7,342 bases of DNA from an uncultured Bacilli bacterium (GCA_947598455.1 CANQFI010000081.1:1-7342); one strand, 5' to 3'. Shown: positions 1 to 6,287, counted from the first letter of the stretch. Notes: generated from the letters alone by a model not told the origin. Translations and numbers: made by a program.

Positions 1-30
1 GTCATCTGACTCTTTTTTGAATGGTTGTTC

Positions 31-63
31 TTTTAATTATTGTAATTTTTAATTAAAATTTTT
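31..63. terminator. AT-only inverted repeat, possible weak terminator
   Basis: A 9-bp perfect inverted repeat (TTTTAATTA at 31-39 with TAATTAAAA at 50-58, 10-nt loop) is followed on the plus strand by five T. It could end a plus-strand transcript entering from the left. On the minus strand it lies downstream of the gene ending at 105 but has no T-run there. The stem is entirely A/T, so it is weak and could be chance in such AT-rich DNA. Nothing else is recognised in 1-104. Confidence 0.25.
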
Positions 64-104
64 CTAATTCTTACATTATAGAATATTAAAAAACTTTATT
101 AGAT

Positions 105-902
105 TTACTGAATAGTGAATACACTTTTCCCATCTATTAGATCATTGTTTAAAATAATATGTACATCAGCAGGTATGCAAAAAGCTGGTCTAACTGCGTT
201 TTCATTAATTCCAGCAATTGTATCTATACCTCCCATTCCTATGCTACCATCATCACCTATTGCAATAACGGTATTACTACCACTAAGAGCTGGTGTACGC
301 AACCACCAAGAACTTGCTTCTAAATTCTTGTAAGTAGCAATCCTATTTTGAACTTTCTTAAAATAGGATAGAGTATTCCCTTCTTTTAAAGCTATTGAAC
401 TTAATGAATTATTTCCTACCTCATTTGCTGACAATAGAAAAATATTTCTCATTATTGTTTCAGTGTCTTTCGTATGTGTGCCAATTGATTTTTTAGAAGT
501 TATTTCAATTTTACTTGTAACTATCAATTTTCTAACACTTTCAGAAAGTCTTGAATAATACTTTTGGTTAAGGAAATTGTCTATTTCACTACCATTATAA
601 TATGCTCCATATTCTCCTGATGAATTGTATGGTTGTGAATCTTCCAACAAAAATTCTCTTAAAACTAAACAATTTCCATTATAATTTGAGGTAAGTACAA
701 TAAAAGAAGTTAATTCATTATCTTCCTCAAGATATATACGATACCCCCATGGACTATTTGCATCATAAGCTATTTCTCCGATTGTTGTAGGAAATTCTTT
801 GGAGTTATCAACATTGTTTTTTGATTTGTCGTAAATAATTATTCCACCTATAACTAGAAACAATAATGTGAATGTTACAATTATTTTAGATAAATGTTTC
901 AA
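105..902 (-). CDS. membrane-anchored DUF6273-type domain protein
   Basis: A 265-residue protein with a single hydrophobic N-terminal segment (about residues 7-23) preceded by lysines. No cysteine lipobox is seen, so it is probably an uncleaved anchor or signal peptide, with the rest outside the membrane. The globular part (about 45-255) carries the landmarks of the DUF6273 family common in gut Firmicutes: a SEIDNFLNQKYY stretch (105-116), IFLLSANEV (154-162), WWLRTP (199-204) and VRPAF (237-241). The molecular function of this family is not known to me; its fold recalls C-type-lectin/formylglycine-generating-enzyme-like surface domains, so a ligand-binding surface role is only a guess. The start is TTG at 902, supported by an AGGAGG site seven bases upstream. 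It is the only large gene on the minus strand and sits beside a frame that looks 5'-damaged, so it may have arrived by rearrangement. The family call is good; the function is unassigned. Confidence 0.85.
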   Translation of the reverse strand: MKHLSKIIVTFTLLFLVIGGIIIYDKSKNNVDNSKEFPTTIGEIAYDANSPWGYRIYLEEDNELTSFIVLTSNYNGNCLVLREFLLEDSQPYNSSGEYGAYYNGSEIDNFLNQKYYSRLSESVRKLIVTSKIEITSKKSIGTHTKDTETIMRNIFLLSANEVGNNSLSSIALKEGNTLSYFKKVQNRIATYKNLEASSWWLRTPALSGSNTVIAIGDDGSIGMGGIDTIAGINENAVRPAFCIPADVHIILNNDLIDGKSVFTIQ

Positions 903-909
903 TTTTATA

Positions 910-915
910 CCTCCT
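910..915 (-). promoter_or_regulatory. Shine-Dalgarno that fixes a TTG start
   Basis: On the minus strand AGGAGG (915 to 910) lies seven bases before TTG (902-900). No in-frame ATG lies nearby, so this site is what supports TTG as the start of the DUF6273-type gene. Confidence 0.8.
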
Positions 916-962
916 ACATATTATTTGCTTTTTTTACAAATTATTAATTTATAGTTTAAACA

Positions 963-992
963 ATATTACTATTTATCTAAATAAAGTGTAAC
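963..992 (-). promoter_or_regulatory. possible minus-strand promoter
   Basis: Minus-strand GTTACA (992-987) and TAATAT (968-963) are 18 bp apart, each matching four of six consensus positions, upstream of the TTG-started gene. The region 903-1037 is so AT-rich that other placements are possible. No convincing plus-strand promoter is visible in it. Confidence 0.3.
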
Positions 993-1037
993 AATAAAAC
1001 CTCAAAAACTCAATATTTTACACAATTTTTTTTAGGA

Positions 1038-1331
1038 TTGTTCGATTTTAGTTTACAAAACGTAGAAGATAAAATAAAATATTTAATTAGCATTAATTTG
1101 AAAGGGGTAATTATTAATGCTTCCAAACAATTAATGCAAAGTGGAAGCATCACCTATGCTCGATATGAGTTTTTAAAAAAGAAAAACTTAACCTCAACAC
1201 CTGATGATTACTATTTATTATTTAGTGATGAGCCTTATTTTTCTAAAGGATTTCATATTACCAAAGGTGAACTTATAAAAAAATATGATTATAACAAATA
1301 CAAGGAGCAGAAATATGGAAAAATTAATTGA
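1038..1331 (+). pseudogene. unrecognised 97-aa frame, probably a 5'-truncated gene
   Basis: I do not recognise this protein. The frame reads like real coding sequence (balanced composition, a charged lysine-rich C-terminus, a motif-like stretch DDYYLLFSDEPYFSKGF) and its end overlaps the next gene by 17 bases, as in a genuine operon. Its beginning is not convincing: the only early start is TTG at 1038, with AGG directly against it and no proper spacing, and the frame stays open upstream to a stop at 978-980. The first in-frame ATG is at 1134, which would remove a third of the frame. The likeliest reading is the 3' remnant of a longer gene whose 5' part was lost when the opposite-strand gene at 105-902 came to lie next to it. 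A small intact gene with a poor start is the alternative. Confidence 0.5.
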
Positions 1332-1695
1332 ACTTGGAATTACTGAAGAAGAATTAAAAAGTATGTTAGAATTAAATAAAAATATCTTATCAGAACCTGA
1401 ATTAAATATTTTAATTGATATTCTATATTTAATTAAATGTGACGAAAGAATGATTAAAAACATCTTAATTAGTAATCCTAATTATTTATCTCGTCCTAAA
1501 GAAGATGTCGTAGGTCTTATTAATGAATTATTAAATCTTGGTATTAATGATTTAAATATTTTATTTGATACTAATCCTTATCTTTTGGACCTAGATGATT
1601 TTGATATTGAAGATTATAAATCAGAACATCATTATTCTAATGAAGAATTAGTAAATTTACTTGAAGGAAATCCTTTTATTTTTAGTGAAGTATAG
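1315..1695 (+). CDS. 126-aa helical protein of four mTERF-like repeats
   Basis: A small acidic, leucine/isoleucine-rich, all-helical protein without membrane segments or signal peptide. The sequence shows a clear internal period: NKNILS (residues 21-26), NPNYLS (54-59), NPYLLD (87-92) and NPFIFS (119-124) recur every 33, 33 and 32 residues. Each follows a helix pair ending in a motif such as LGITEEELKSML or LGINDLNILF. This pattern (LG-[ILF], an acidic turn, then NP-x-LL) resembles the repeat of the mitochondrial transcription termination factor family (mTERF, PF02536), which binds nucleic acid in eukaryotic organelles. The likeness is by eye and function is not established here; an acidic protein could equally be a protein-binding solenoid. 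The start ATG 1315 is chosen over an upstream ATG at 1285 because AAGGAG (1302-1307) lies seven bases before it. It overlaps the preceding frame by 17 bases. Confidence 0.8.
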   Translation: MEKLIELGITEEELKSMLELNKNILSEPELNILIDILYLIKCDERMIKNILISNPNYLSRPKEDVVGLINELLNLGINDLNILFDTNPYLLDLDDFDIEDYKSEHHYSNEELVNLLEGNPFIFSEV

Positions 1696-1701
1696 GATTC
1701 T

Positions 1702-1730
1702 TTTTTTATTAGAATATCTTATGATATAAT
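1702..1730 (+). promoter_or_regulatory. extended -10 promoter of the HD/MBL operon
   Basis: A perfect TATAAT (1725-1730) is preceded by TG one base upstream (TGATATAAT), an extended -10 element. The matching -35 position 17 bp upstream (1702-1707) is only TTTTTT, which extended -10 promoters tolerate. It lies 17 bp before the ATG at 1748, so the mRNA leader would be only about ten bases. Confidence 0.65.
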
Positions 1731-1747
1731 ATAAAAGAGATGATAAA

Positions 1748-2593
1748 ATGACTAATAAGGATTTAAAAAAATATTTAGAAGAAAAAATAAGTATTGAAAA
1801 TAATAAAAATGATGCAGGTCATAATATGGATCATATTAATTATGTTCTTCGTCGTAGCTTAACTTTTGCTAAACAAGTTAAAGATATCAATTTAAATATG
1901 GTTTATACTATTGCTTATTATCATGATGTAGCTCATCATCTAAATCATCAAAATCATGAAATATTATCAGCTAAAATCTTAAAAAATGATAAAAATTTAC
2001 TAAATTGGTTTACCAAAGAAGAAATAAATATTATGGTCGAAGCCGTTGAAGATCATCGGGCTTCTAATAACAAAGAACCACGTTCTATTTATGGTAAAAT
2101 AGTCTCTTCAGCTGATCGTAATATCACATTAGAAGAACCATTTAAAAGAACCTATGCTTATCGTCTAAAACATAATCCAGAATATACCTTTGATGAAATT
2201 ATTAAAGAATCGCAAAGTCATTTACAAAACAAATTTGGTTCTACTGGTTATGCTAATAATAAAATGTATTTTAATGATCCAGAGTATACTAAGTTTTTAA
2301 AAGATTTAAATAAAATAATCTATGATGATGAATTATTTAAAAAAGAATATATAAAAATAAATAAAATAAACAAAAAGAATTATGAATTAAATCGTGCTCG
2401 CTCTTTGTGTAAGAGAGTAGAAGAACTTGCAAGTATTTATAATTTAGAATATTTTTTTATAACAGAAGGCGCAAGTTCTTGTCATATAAAAAACAATGAT
2501 GCCATAAGAACAGCTCGTAAAAATCATGAAAAATGGGAAAAAGAACACGGATTTAATCCGCAAGAAGATTGGAGTAAAGAAAATGAAAAATAA
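1748..2593 (+). CDS. HD-domain phosphohydrolase with extra C-terminal module
   Basis: A 281-residue cytoplasmic protein. Residues about 20-165 form an HD-type metal-dependent phosphohydrolase domain: the first histidine is in DHINYV (H29), the HD pair in YYHDVAHH (H59-D60), a further histidine follows in EDHRA (H103), and the last ligand is in SSADRN (D123). HD enzymes hydrolyse nucleotides or other phosphate esters; the substrate cannot be read from this sequence. Residues about 205-281 form a separate basic/aromatic module (NRARSLCKRVEELA, YFFITEGAS, NHEKWEKEHGF, DWSKE) that resembles small stand-alone proteins of gut Bacilli, so this looks like a fusion. The start ATG 1748 has a weak AGAG site. 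The last bases overlap the MBL-fold gene, and the ribosome site of that gene lies inside this one, so the two are translationally coupled. Confidence 0.88.
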   Translation: MTNKDLKKYLEEKISIENNKNDAGHNMDHINYVLRRSLTFAKQVKDINLNMVYTIAYYHDVAHHLNHQNHEILSAKILKNDKNLLNWFTKEEINIMVEAVEDHRASNNKEPRSIYGKIVSSADRNITLEEPFKRTYAYRLKHNPEYTFDEIIKESQSHLQNKFGSTGYANNKMYFNDPEYTKFLKDLNKIIYDDELFKKEYIKINKINKKNYELNRARSLCKRVEELASIYNLEYFFITEGASSCHIKNNDAIRTARKNHEKWEKEHGFNPQEDWSKENEK

Positions 2594-3215
2594 TATATAT
2601 GTAAATACTCAAAGTAGTATAAAAATTGTTAGTGACAAAATAATCTATTTTGATCCTTTTAAAATTGAAGAAGAAATACATGATGCTGATATAATCTTTA
2701 TTACTCATGATCATTATGATCATTTAGATTACGATTCAATAAACAAAGTAAAAAAAGATAATACCTTAATTGTCGTCCCTGATAGTATTGCTCCTGAGGT
2801 TTTAAGTCATAAAATAAGTCCGCAAACTTTAATTGGTGTAAACCCTAATGAACAATATAATATTGCTGGTTTTGCTATTGAAACAATCCCTAGTTATAAT
2901 ATAAATAAATTATTTCATCCTAAAAGTAAAAATTATGTAGGTTATATTTTAACTTTAAATAATGAACGAATTTATATAGCTGGCGATACAGATGTAACTC
3001 CTGAAGCTAAAGAAGTTAAATGTGATATAGCATTAATACCTATTGGTGGTAAATTCACTTGTGATTACAAAGAAGCTTCTGAATTAGTAAATATTATTAA
3101 ACCTAAAGTAGTTATTCCTATCCATTATGGTAGTATTATTGGTGAAATGAGTTATGGTGAAGAGTTTAAAAAGTTACTAAATTCTGATATTGAATGTTTA
3201 ATAAAAATAAAGTAG
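2583..3215 (+). CDS. MBL-fold metallo-hydrolase (UlaG/UPF0173-like)
   Basis: A 210-residue metallo-beta-lactamase-fold hydrolase. The binuclear metal site is visible: THDHYDH (H42, H44, D46, H47), a later histidine in the FHPKSKNYVGYIL stretch (H112), the bridging aspartate in AGDTDVT (D135) and the final histidine in PIHYGS (H181). The DIALIPIGGKFT segment (148-159) and overall layout match the UlaG/UPF0173-like branch rather than true beta-lactamases. This branch includes lactonases and phosphodiesterases, and the substrate here is unknown. There is no signal peptide, so it acts in the cytoplasm. The start ATG 2583 is preferred over an upstream in-frame ATG at 2526 because GGAG (2571-2574) is eight bases before it and the conserved fold begins just after it. 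It overlaps the HD gene by 11 bases and is followed nine bases later by the next gene. Confidence 0.9.
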   Translation: MKNNIYVNTQSSIKIVSDKIIYFDPFKIEEEIHDADIIFITHDHYDHLDYDSINKVKKDNTLIVVPDSIAPEVLSHKISPQTLIGVNPNEQYNIAGFAIETIPSYNINKLFHPKSKNYVGYILTLNNERIYIAGDTDVTPEAKEVKCDIALIPIGGKFTCDYKEASELVNIIKPKVVIPIHYGSIIGEMSYGEEFKKLLNSDIECLIKIK

Positions 3216-3224
3216 GTAGTGTAA

Positions 3225-3776
3225 ATGAAATATGAAAATATAAAAAAGCCTTTAGAATTATTAAAGTTTATGGATGAAATAGAGTATGGTTTTGTTACTC
3301 CTGATAATAAAAGAATAATAGGTAATGGTGATGACTTTGATAAAAATATTTTATCTTGGACTTTATCATCCCCAACTAAACTTTTACAAACTAAATTAGG
3401 TCATTGTTTCGATCAAGTTGAATTAGAGCGTGATTGGTTTACTAAAAATAATTATAAATTTAAAACATATTTTCTAATCTTTAATTTACCATATCCTAAT
3501 TCTGGACCTACTCATACTTTTTTAGTTTATCAAGATAATAATAAATATTATCATTTTGAACATGCTGATGGTCTAAATAGAGGTATTCATGAATTTAATT
3601 CATTAGATGAACTATTAGATGATGTTTATAAAAAACAGCTTAAATACGCCAAAGATTTCTTAACTGCTGAAGAACTTAAAACCTTATCATTATATGAATA
3701 TAACAATCCTTCTTATGATTTAGATTTTATCTCATATATAAACTGGATAGTAGATAATGGTCATAAAATTAAATAG
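3225..3776 (+). CDS. transglutaminase/papain-like fold protein
   Basis: A 183-residue soluble protein. A cysteine in GHCFDQVELERDWF (C61) at the start of a helix, a histidine in GPTHTFLVY (H97) and an acidic residue in YYHFEHADG (E112 or D115) occur in the order and spacing of a transglutaminase-like or papain-like Cys-His-Asp/Glu triad. The aromatic strand YFLIF (82-86) lies between the first two. Such proteins act as proteases, amidases or ligases on proteins or peptides, but the reaction here cannot be told. No signal peptide or membrane segment is present. The gene follows the MBL gene by nine bases (GTAGG ribosome site overlapping that stop) and precedes the zinc-ribbon gene by 14 bases, so it is in the same operon. 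The fold assignment is from motif spacing only. Confidence 0.75.
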   Translation: MKYENIKKPLELLKFMDEIEYGFVTPDNKRIIGNGDDFDKNILSWTLSSPTKLLQTKLGHCFDQVELERDWFTKNNYKFKTYFLIFNLPYPNSGPTHTFLVYQDNNKYYHFEHADGLNRGIHEFNSLDELLDDVYKKQLKYAKDFLTAEELKTLSLYEYNNPSYDLDFISYINWIVDNGHKIK

Positions 3777-3790
3777 AAAGAAGGTTTAAA

Positions 3791-4249
3791 ATGCCCTTTA
3801 ACAATGGAGAATTACCTAGTATTAAAGATGTATTAAAATATTTTATTGATGAACTAAATCGTTTATTAATTATTTTATGGTTAGTAACTTTAATTATTAG
3901 TTTTTTTACTCATAATTTTATTTTAGATTTAATACCTATTTTAATTTTTATTACCATTTTATTTCGTTTACTATCTAAAAATAAAAGTGCTCGTTATAAG
4001 GAAAACAATTGTTATTTAAAAATTATTAAAACACTGAAAAAACCATTTGAAAATATTATTCGTAATTATAAAGATCGTCATGTTTATGTCTATAAAAAAT
4101 GTCCTAAATGTAAGACAACCTTAAAATTGCCATTACCCAATAAACGTGGAATTAATCATGCAAAATGCCCTAATTGTAAGTATCGTGTAACATTATTTAC
4201 TTTAAGAAAATATAAAGTAGAAGTAATTAAGAAGAAAAACAATAAGTGA
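3791..4249 (+). CDS. two-TM membrane protein with C-terminal zinc ribbon
   Basis: A 152-residue protein with two hydrophobic helices (about residues 25-39 and 43-58), a lysine-rich linker, and a four-cysteine zinc ribbon: CPKC (C104, C107) and CPNC (C126, C129), separated by 18 residues. The positively charged segments after the second helix suggest that both the N-terminus and the ribbon face the cytoplasm. The pattern KCPKC...LPLPNKRG...KCPNC is frequent in small Firmicutes membrane proteins of unknown role; I cannot give a function. The start ATG 3791 has AAGAAGG six bases upstream. It is the last gene of the operon, and its TGA stop lies in the loop of a probable terminator hairpin. Confidence 0.85.
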   Translation: MPFNNGELPSIKDVLKYFIDELNRLLIILWLVTLIISFFTHNFILDLIPILIFITILFRLLSKNKSARYKENNCYLKIIKTLKKPFENIIRNYKDRHVYVYKKCPKCKTTLKLPLPNKRGINHAKCPNCKYRVTLFTLRKYKVEVIKKKNNK

Positions 4250-4260
4250 TTATTGCTTTT
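4235..4260 (+). terminator. probable intrinsic terminator overlapping a stop codon
   Basis: CAATAA (4240-4245) pairs with TTATTG (4250-4255) around a GTGA tetraloop that contains the TGA stop. After one A-C mismatch the stem extends as AAAA/TTTT. The T-run is short (CTTTTACT). It is a plausible but weak end for the operon starting near 1740. Confidence 0.45.
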
Positions 4261-4280
4261 ACTAATACATAAAAAATAGT

Positions 4281-4372
4281 GATGTTAACCCTAATTAGGA
4301 AACATCAATGAATTTAGGCTTGTGAAGGAGAAAACTCCAATGAAACAAGAAAAAGAAATCGTGAGGTTTCTT
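4281..4372 (+). other. chain of hairpins, possible IS605 right-end/omega-RNA-like remnant
   Basis: Three hairpins follow one another. GATGTT/AACATC (4281-4286 with 4301-4306) encloses the self-complementary CCTAATTAGG. GGAG-AAAA-CTCC lies at 4327-4338. AAGAAATC-GTGA-GGTTTCTT lies at 4353-4372, with eight pairs and a GNRA-type loop. Coincidence of two tetraloop hairpins in DNA this AT-rich is unlikely. They overlap the frame read as a TnpB tail, and the 3' end of tnpB is known to overlap the omega RNA in IS200/IS605 elements, so a decayed element end is my preferred reading. An independent small RNA or cis-regulatory RNA is the alternative. I matched it to no known riboswitch. Confidence 0.4.
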
Positions 4373-4384
4373 AAAGTAAAATAA
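4295..4384 (+). pseudogene. possible C-terminal remnant of an IS200/IS605 TnpB
   Basis: Between the in-frame stop at 4292-4294 and TAA at 4382-4384 the frame reads NEFRLVKEKTP followed by MKQEKEIVRFLKVK. A tail with an MKQE motif just before the stop is reminiscent of TnpB proteins of clostridial and related IS200/IS605 elements. No zinc finger or RuvC-like motif of TnpB remains upstream, so at most about 30 codons survive and no active transposase is present. The recognition rests on a short tail and memory of the family, hence the moderate confidence. The rest of the gene-free stretch 4250-4464 holds the hairpins, a palindrome and a promoter listed separately. Confidence 0.4.
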
Positions 4385-4410
4385 TAATTTTAATTATTTA
4401 TTTTACTTTA
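4372..4410. repeat. 13-bp perfect inverted repeat
   Basis: TAAAGTAAAATAA (4372-4384) is perfectly complementary to 4398-4410, with a 13-nt AT-rich loop. No T-run follows, so it is not a standard intrinsic terminator. It begins where the TnpB-like frame ends and lies 16 bp before the -35 of the next promoter. An operator or an element-end palindrome is possible. Confidence 0.6.
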
Positions 4411-4426
4411 GTCCTTAAAATTATTT

Positions 4427-4455
4427 TTGACTTATTATAACTAAATAAGTATAAT
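4427..4455 (+). promoter_or_regulatory. near-consensus sigma-A promoter of the metalloprotease pair
   Basis: TTGACT (4427-4432) and TATAAT (4450-4455) are exactly 17 bp apart. Transcription would start near 4462, giving a leader of about 20 bases that consists mainly of the AAAAGGGG ribosome site (4468-4475). Confidence 0.85.
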
Positions 4456-4482
4456 AAGAACCTATTGAAAAGGGGAATTTAC

Positions 4483-5355
4483 ATGATTAGTTATGCTAAG
4501 CAAATAAAAAGTCGTGGTTTTACTACGTTACCAGAAATAAAATATCCTTCTAAAGAACTAATTAGTATAGCATCTTCAATAGAAGAATTTTTAAAAGAAC
4601 CAGTCAAAATTAAATCAATGTCTAAAAAAGCTGTTTTAGCAGAAAGTCAAAATTTCCTATTACATCATTTTAGACTTTATGATATACCTTATGAAAAAAG
4701 AGTTAAATTTTTAACTTTTAATTTTGAAATATCTAAATATATTCATCCTTTTGCTTTACCAATAAAATATGTTTCAAACAATGATAGTTTTTATGGCTGT
4801 TCACGTGAAGTATTATCATTTAAAACTGGGTCAGAAGTATGTTCATCTTTAAAATATCGTTGGATTGAACTACCTAATGATTTAACTGAGTTAACACCAC
4901 TTGCCTATACTCATGAAATAATTCATACTCAACTTAATCATGTACCAGGAATTATAAAAGAATATAATAATATTGAATTTTTAAGTGTTTTCTTAGAAAT
5001 TGTTGAAGCATTTGAAAGCTCTAATTTCAATCTAATGCATATCCACGATTTTTATCGTTTATGTGAACTAAAAGAAATAATTAATGACTTAGAAAAAAAC
5101 TATGATTCTTGTAATAGTAAAGTTCGAGACATTTTATTAGAAGGTACTTCATACCTTCATAGTACATTAAAAGCTTACCATTTATTTGATATATATTTAA
5201 AAGGTAACAATGAATTGAGAAAAACAATAATGATTGGTATTCAAAAAGTGTTAAGTCATATTATGAGTATTGAAGAACTATTAGCATATTTTGATATTAC
5301 TTATGAAAATAGTATAGATGAAGAAATTTTTCAAAAACATATAAGGGGGATTTAA
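4483..5355 (+). CDS. HExxH zinc metalloprotease-like protein, copy 1
   Basis: A 290-residue protein with no signal peptide or membrane helix, so probably cytoplasmic. The zinc motif is YTHEIIH (HEIIH at residues 144-148). A downstream NIEFLSVFLE holds E165 and E172, seven residues apart, 17 and 24 residues after the second zinc histidine. That E-x6-E arrangement resembles the third-ligand helix of M3 peptidases (oligopeptidase F type, AEVASTFNE), but the usual loop before it is shorter here. I infer a compact M3-like gluzincin acting on peptides; the substrate is unknown. The start ATG 4483 is chosen because AAAAGGGG lies seven bases upstream; the TTG at 4465 would put the ribosome site inside the gene. 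Its own strong promoter is directly upstream, and a paralogue follows two bases after its stop. Confidence 0.8.
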   Translation: MISYAKQIKSRGFTTLPEIKYPSKELISIASSIEEFLKEPVKIKSMSKKAVLAESQNFLLHHFRLYDIPYEKRVKFLTFNFEISKYIHPFALPIKYVSNNDSFYGCSREVLSFKTGSEVCSSLKYRWIELPNDLTELTPLAYTHEIIHTQLNHVPGIIKEYNNIEFLSVFLEIVEAFESSNFNLMHIHDFYRLCELKEIINDLEKNYDSCNSKVRDILLEGTSYLHSTLKAYHLFDIYLKGNNELRKTIMIGIQKVLSHIMSIEELLAYFDITYENSIDEEIFQKHIRGI

Positions 5356-5357
5356 TA

Positions 5358-6254
5358 ATGAAAGAGATTTCTATAAAAGAACAAATAAGAAGAAGAGGAT
5401 ATTCTAGTGAAATAGAACCATATATTCCAACAACCGATTTTATTGTAACAGCTGCCCAAATTGGTCAGTTAGATACAAATAAAAAAATTAATAACTTATA
5501 TCACATGTCTATTGAAGACGCAATATCAGATACAAATATTTTTTTTAAAGTTTTATATAAATTACACGATGTTCCATATATGAAATATAAAATAAATACA
5601 CCATTTTTTAAAATAGTTAAAAGACAATTAATAAGTCCTTTCGATTTACCAGTATTTTCTAAAACTGTAAGTGATGACTATTTTTATGGTGATTTAATTA
5701 CTGCACTACCCAAAGATGGTTATGAAGAAATTGCTTTTCTAGGCATTACTTTAAATAGTTTAGTAAGTGAATTAACATCTTGTATTTATACTCATGAAAT
5801 AACTCATTCTCAAATCGATTCTGTTTATGGTGCTGTTAAAAATTATTATAATTCAGAAGTTATAAGTATTTTTGTAGAACTTCAAATAGCAGAACTATTA
5901 AATAAAGGAGAAAAAATCTTAAGAATCGAAGATTCCAGAAGAATTTATGAAATAGAAAATTTAGCTCGTGAACTAAAAGATTATCATCAAAAAAGATTAG
6001 AAAAAAGCGAAGATGATGCTTTATTAGATTCTAAATATACCATTTCTGATGTTCGAGCATACAATTTATTTTCTGAATACTATTATGGTAGTAAAGCTAC
6101 TAAAGAATATATAAGAAGTCGTATTCAATCTATCTTTGATGGTAAGTGTTCAGTTGAAGAATTATTAAATGAATTTATGGATCTAAATCCTACTAACGAC
6201 TTAAATCCTAAATTAACCTTTTCTAATAAAACTATTAAATACTTTAATCGTTAA
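5358..6254 (+). CDS. HExxH zinc metalloprotease-like protein, copy 2
   Basis: A 298-residue paralogue of the preceding protein. Shared landmarks in the same order are a basic start (KEQIRRRGY against KQIKSRGF), LHDVPY against LYDIPY, a Pro-Phe-x-Leu-Pro stretch (PFDLP against PFALP), FYG, then YTHEITH (HEITH at 146-150). NSEVISIFVE (E167, E174) again puts glutamates 17 and 24 residues after the zinc histidine. The C-terminal parts also align (RAYNLFSEYYYG against KAYHLFDIYLKG; SVEELLNEF against SIEELLAYF). The catalytic residues are intact in both copies, so neither is an obvious pseudo-enzyme. The copies have diverged widely, so the duplication is old or the genes were inherited as a pair. 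The AAGGGGG ribosome site lies inside the end of copy 1, giving translational coupling. No terminator follows: the next promoter begins five bases after the stop. Confidence 0.8.
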   Translation: MKEISIKEQIRRRGYSSEIEPYIPTTDFIVTAAQIGQLDTNKKINNLYHMSIEDAISDTNIFFKVLYKLHDVPYMKYKINTPFFKIVKRQLISPFDLPVFSKTVSDDYFYGDLITALPKDGYEEIAFLGITLNSLVSELTSCIYTHEITHSQIDSVYGAVKNYYNSEVISIFVELQIAELLNKGEKILRIEDSRRIYEIENLARELKDYHQKRLEKSEDDALLDSKYTISDVRAYNLFSEYYYGSKATKEYIRSRIQSIFDGKCSVEELLNEFMDLNPTNDLNPKLTFSNKTIKYFNR

Positions 6255-6258
6255 AAAA

Positions 6259-6287
6259 TTGACAAAAATAAATTATTATTGTACGAT
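6259..6287 (+). promoter_or_regulatory. promoter of the rsgA leader transcript
   Basis: A perfect -35 TTGACA (6259-6264) is followed after 17 bp by TACGAT (6282-6287), four of six matches to the -10 consensus. Transcription would begin near 6294, only a few bases before the leader ribosome site AGAGGAG (6297-6303). Confidence 0.75.

Noticed and set aside
115..333. 72-aa plus-strand reading frame
   Set aside because: Lies antisense within the well-supported DUF6273-type gene and has no ribosome site; a shadow frame.
1218..1463. 81-aa minus-strand reading frame rich in Ile, Phe and Ser
   Set aside because: Antisense to the overlapping 97-aa frame and the mTERF-like gene; hydrophobic composition is what the complement of AT-rich coding sequence gives.
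2526..2582. Upstream ATG extension of the MBL gene
   Set aside because: Would overlap the HD gene by 68 bases and has no ribosome site; GGAG is placed for ATG 2583.
4281..4410. Known riboswitch (for example c-di-GMP, T-box, preQ1) upstream of the metalloproteases
   Set aside because: No conserved core of these classes is recognisable, and the promoter for the downstream genes (4427-4455) lies after the hairpins, so they would not be in that mRNA leader.
4465..4482. TTG start for the first metalloprotease
   Set aside because: The AAAAGGGG Shine-Dalgarno would lie inside the coding region, and transcription starts only a few bases before it; ATG 4483 fits.
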